Assembly: GCA_964353855.1 (NCBI GenBank)
Contig: CAYGWX010000020.1
Location: forward strand, 1-33,522
Source of the DNA: CAYGWX01 sp964353855 [NCBI: uncultured bacterium]
GTDB taxonomy: Bacteria; Edwardsbacteria; CAYGWX01
Length of the DNA: 33,522 bases
Direction: 5' to 3'
The translations under genes were made by a program, and so were the position numbers. Below the pieces are notes generated by a model, which saw only the letters and a program-made list of their open reading frames with translations, was not told where the DNA came from and did no database searches. Below, piece after piece: positions 31,829-33,522 of this stretch (the stretch's first letter is position 1; every line of letters begins with the position of its first letter).

Positions 31829-33522
31829 ATGAAGAAGTCATGGCTGGTCGTTCTGCTCGCTGGAGCCCTCGCAGTTCTTTGGTGCTCCTCGCTTTTCGCC
31901 CAGTGGTTGCCCGACAAACGGCTCACCTTTGATGACCATGACTCGAAAACCCCTTATAGCAACACCCGGTCCATCGCGGTCCAAGGGAATGCGGTCCATG
32001 TGGTCTGGGCCGACAACCGCGATAATATCAACCCACAAGTCTACCAAGTCTACTACAAGCGCTCCACGGACTACGGCGTTACCTGGGGGAACGATACTAG
32101 GCTCAATTTTGACCTCCGTAACACGAAGTTTCCCTCTGTCGCAGCTTCCGATACCTTCGTCCATGTGCTCTTTTCGGACCGCAATTCCCCTAGTGTTATT
32201 TCCTACAAACGTTCCACGGATAGGGGCGCTACCTGGGGCCCCGAAATGCCGCTTACAAATGGGGGTTGGGGTGAGGCGCCTCTTTCGATCGCGGCCTCGG
32301 ATTCCAATGTGCATATAGTCTTTCAGGGCGTGGGGGCCCCCAGCAACATTTGCAGTAAGACTTCCACAGACTACGGCGCGACCTGGCATCTTCGTGATAT
32401 CCCGGTTGGGGGCGGCTCTTCCGGTTCCTGGGGTCCTTCTGTCGCGATTTCTCCTCAGGGCATAGTGCATGCAGCCTGGCATGATCAACGTGATGGGGGG
32501 TATGAGATTTACTACGCTCGTTCCACGAACAACGGCGCATCCTGGGAAGAAAGACGGCTCTCCGATGACGATCACGTTCATTCGTATAGCCCTTCGGTCG
32601 CGGTCTCAGGTTCCTCGGGTTCCAATGTGCACGTTGTCTGGTGGGATTATCGGGATGGGAACTATGAGATTTACACCAAGCGCTCCACGGACTACGGCGT
32701 TTCGTGGGGCCTGGATACCAGGCTCACGTACGACCCGAACTCGTCGGCATACCCCTCAGTCGCGGCTTCCGGTTCCAATGTTCACCTGGTCTGGAAGGAG
32801 AACCGGGACGGGAACCCGGAGATTTACTACAAGTCTTCCACGAATGACGGCGTCTCCTGGGACCCAGATACAAGGCTCACGGAGAACTCCGCCGTCTCGG
32901 CCTGTGCGTCCGTCGCACCTTCGGGTGATGGTGTTGTGAATGTGGTCTGGACCGATGACCGGGATGGTAACAACGAAATTTACTACAAGCGAGGCGGCGG
33001 TATATTCCCCGGCTGCCTTACCGAGGCCAGTCAGGGGAGGCACATGGTCCGAGACCCTGCGACCGGAACCATTCATCTCGTGATGCATACCGAGGGGGCG
33101 AGCCCGAGGGTTTACTATACCAAAACCACGGACGGAGGGGTGCATTGGGATTCGATGTCGATCCTCGGCAATGGCAGGTACCCCACCATCTGCTTAGCAT
33201 ATCCTTCGGAATATGACCAAGCGGTCCCTTGTGTGGCTTATCAGCCCTATCCGACTTCGAACTACCTTAAGTTTAAATACCTCCCTCCCGGTACAGGTGG
33301 ATGGCAGAACGGGACCATCCCCACGCCCAATAATCCGGGTCCTCCTTCCTTGGTGACGGTTATAAACTCGGATGTCCCTGGCGCCCGGGTCTACGTGGCT
33401 TTTCGGGCTGGGGCTGGTTACGTGTACTGTCAGAACTTTCAGTACAACACGCCTTCCAGCTACGTTCGTGACCTGATGGATACCCACTCCAACTGTTCCC
33501 AACCCTGCTTGGCCGTGGACGG
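31829..33522 (+). CDS. Secreted Asp-box (BNR/sialidase-like) beta-propeller protein, 3' partial
   Basis: The frame stays open from ATG 31829 to the window end (564 complete codons plus two bases). GGAAGGAGG lies 6 nt upstream of the start. Residues 1-24 are a signal peptide (KKSWLVVLLAGALAVLWCSSLFA). The rest is a run of ~55-60-residue repeats, each with SVAASGSNVHVVW-type, D.RDGN.EIYYK-type and Asp-box segments (STDYGVTW, STDRGATW, STDYGATW, STNNGASW, STDYGVSW, STNDGVSW, TTDGGVHW). Asp-box proteins include sialidases and many non-enzymatic propellers; no catalytic Arg triad or Asp/Tyr/Glu set can be confirmed, so a glycan- or surface-binding role is as likely. A C-terminal sorting module as in the other secreted proteins is expected past the edge. 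Codon use is visibly less GC-rich at third positions than in the neighbours. Confidence 0.9.
   Translation, partial: MKKSWLVVLLAGALAVLWCSSLFAQWLPDKRLTFDDHDSKTPYSNTRSIAVQGNAVHVVWADNRDNINPQVYQVYYKRSTDYGVTWGNDTRLNFDLRNTKFPSVAASDTFVHVLFSDRNSPSVISYKRSTDRGATWGPEMPLTNGGWGEAPLSIAASDSNVHIVFQGVGAPSNICSKTSTDYGATWHLRDIPVGGGSSGSWGPSVAISPQGIVHAAWHDQRDGGYEIYYARSTNNGASWEERRLSDDDHVHSYSPSVAVSGSSGSNVHVVWWDYRDGNYEIYTKRSTDYGVSWGLDTRLTYDPNSSAYPSVAASGSNVHLVWKENRDGNPEIYYKSSTNDGVSWDPDTRLTENSAVSACASVAPSGDGVVNVVWTDDRDGNNEIYYKRGGGIFPGCLTEASQGRHMVRDPATGTIHLVMHTEGASPRVYYTKTTDGGVHWDSMSILGNGRYPTICLAYPSEYDQAVPCVAYQPYPTSNYLKFKYLPPGTGGWQNGTIPTPNNPGPPSLVTVINSDVPGARVYVAFRAGAGYVYCQNFQYNTPSSYVRDLMDTHSNCSQPCLAVD

Overview
This is a GC-rich chromosomal segment from a Gram-negative bacterium that I cannot name from sequence alone. 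A TonB-dependent receptor shows that an outer membrane is present. Three exported proteins end in a PNPF/PNPS-type FlgD-like C-terminal domain of the kind used for type IX-like secretion. The SRP RNA is the long form with an Alu domain. Together these point to the FCB-associated candidate lineages (for example WOR-3, TA06/Edwardsbacteria, Zixibacteria or Eisenbacteria types); this placement is inference.

Layout. Positions 1-465 hold an 11-nt tandem repeat and a highly structured, probably transcribed RNA region. A plus-strand run from 466 to 10581 carries an M29 aminopeptidase, an exported cyclophilin, a lamin-tail surface protein, a papain-like protease with a sorting tail, a HAD phosphatase, the TldD/PmbA protease pair and a DUF4159 protein. 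It continues with a giant DUF4175-like membrane/coiled-coil protein, a beta-helix surface protein, a small exported protein, a TonB receptor and a class A penicillin-binding protein, and ends at a bidirectional terminator near 21190.

From 21222 to 29355 the minus strand is coding. It holds a three-gene, translationally coupled dynamin-like GTPase module (a short GTPase ending at its G4 motif, a helical partner and a full-size GTPase) behind tRNA-Arg. Next come an AraC-GyrI type regulator, a TfoX-like protein, tRNA-Pro and the classic ffs-dnaX-ybaB-recR DNA-maintenance block, in which tRNA-Pro sits 4 bp after recR. Beyond the SRP RNA, a divergent strong promoter drives a TPR protein. The right end has REP-like hairpins, a small XRE regulator on the minus strand and, behind a perfect sigma70-type promoter, an exported Asp-box (BNR) beta-propeller protein that runs off the window.

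Most striking patterns. (1) Many spacers, and one interdomain linker, consist of degenerate micro-tandem arrays of period 7, 8 or 11 nt whose unit differs from spacer to spacer. (2) The dynamin-like module looks like one dynamin split over two genes plus a complete second one. (3) The structured 5' RNA is unassigned. (4) Near-consensus promoters with 17-18 nt spacers can be read directly upstream of several units.
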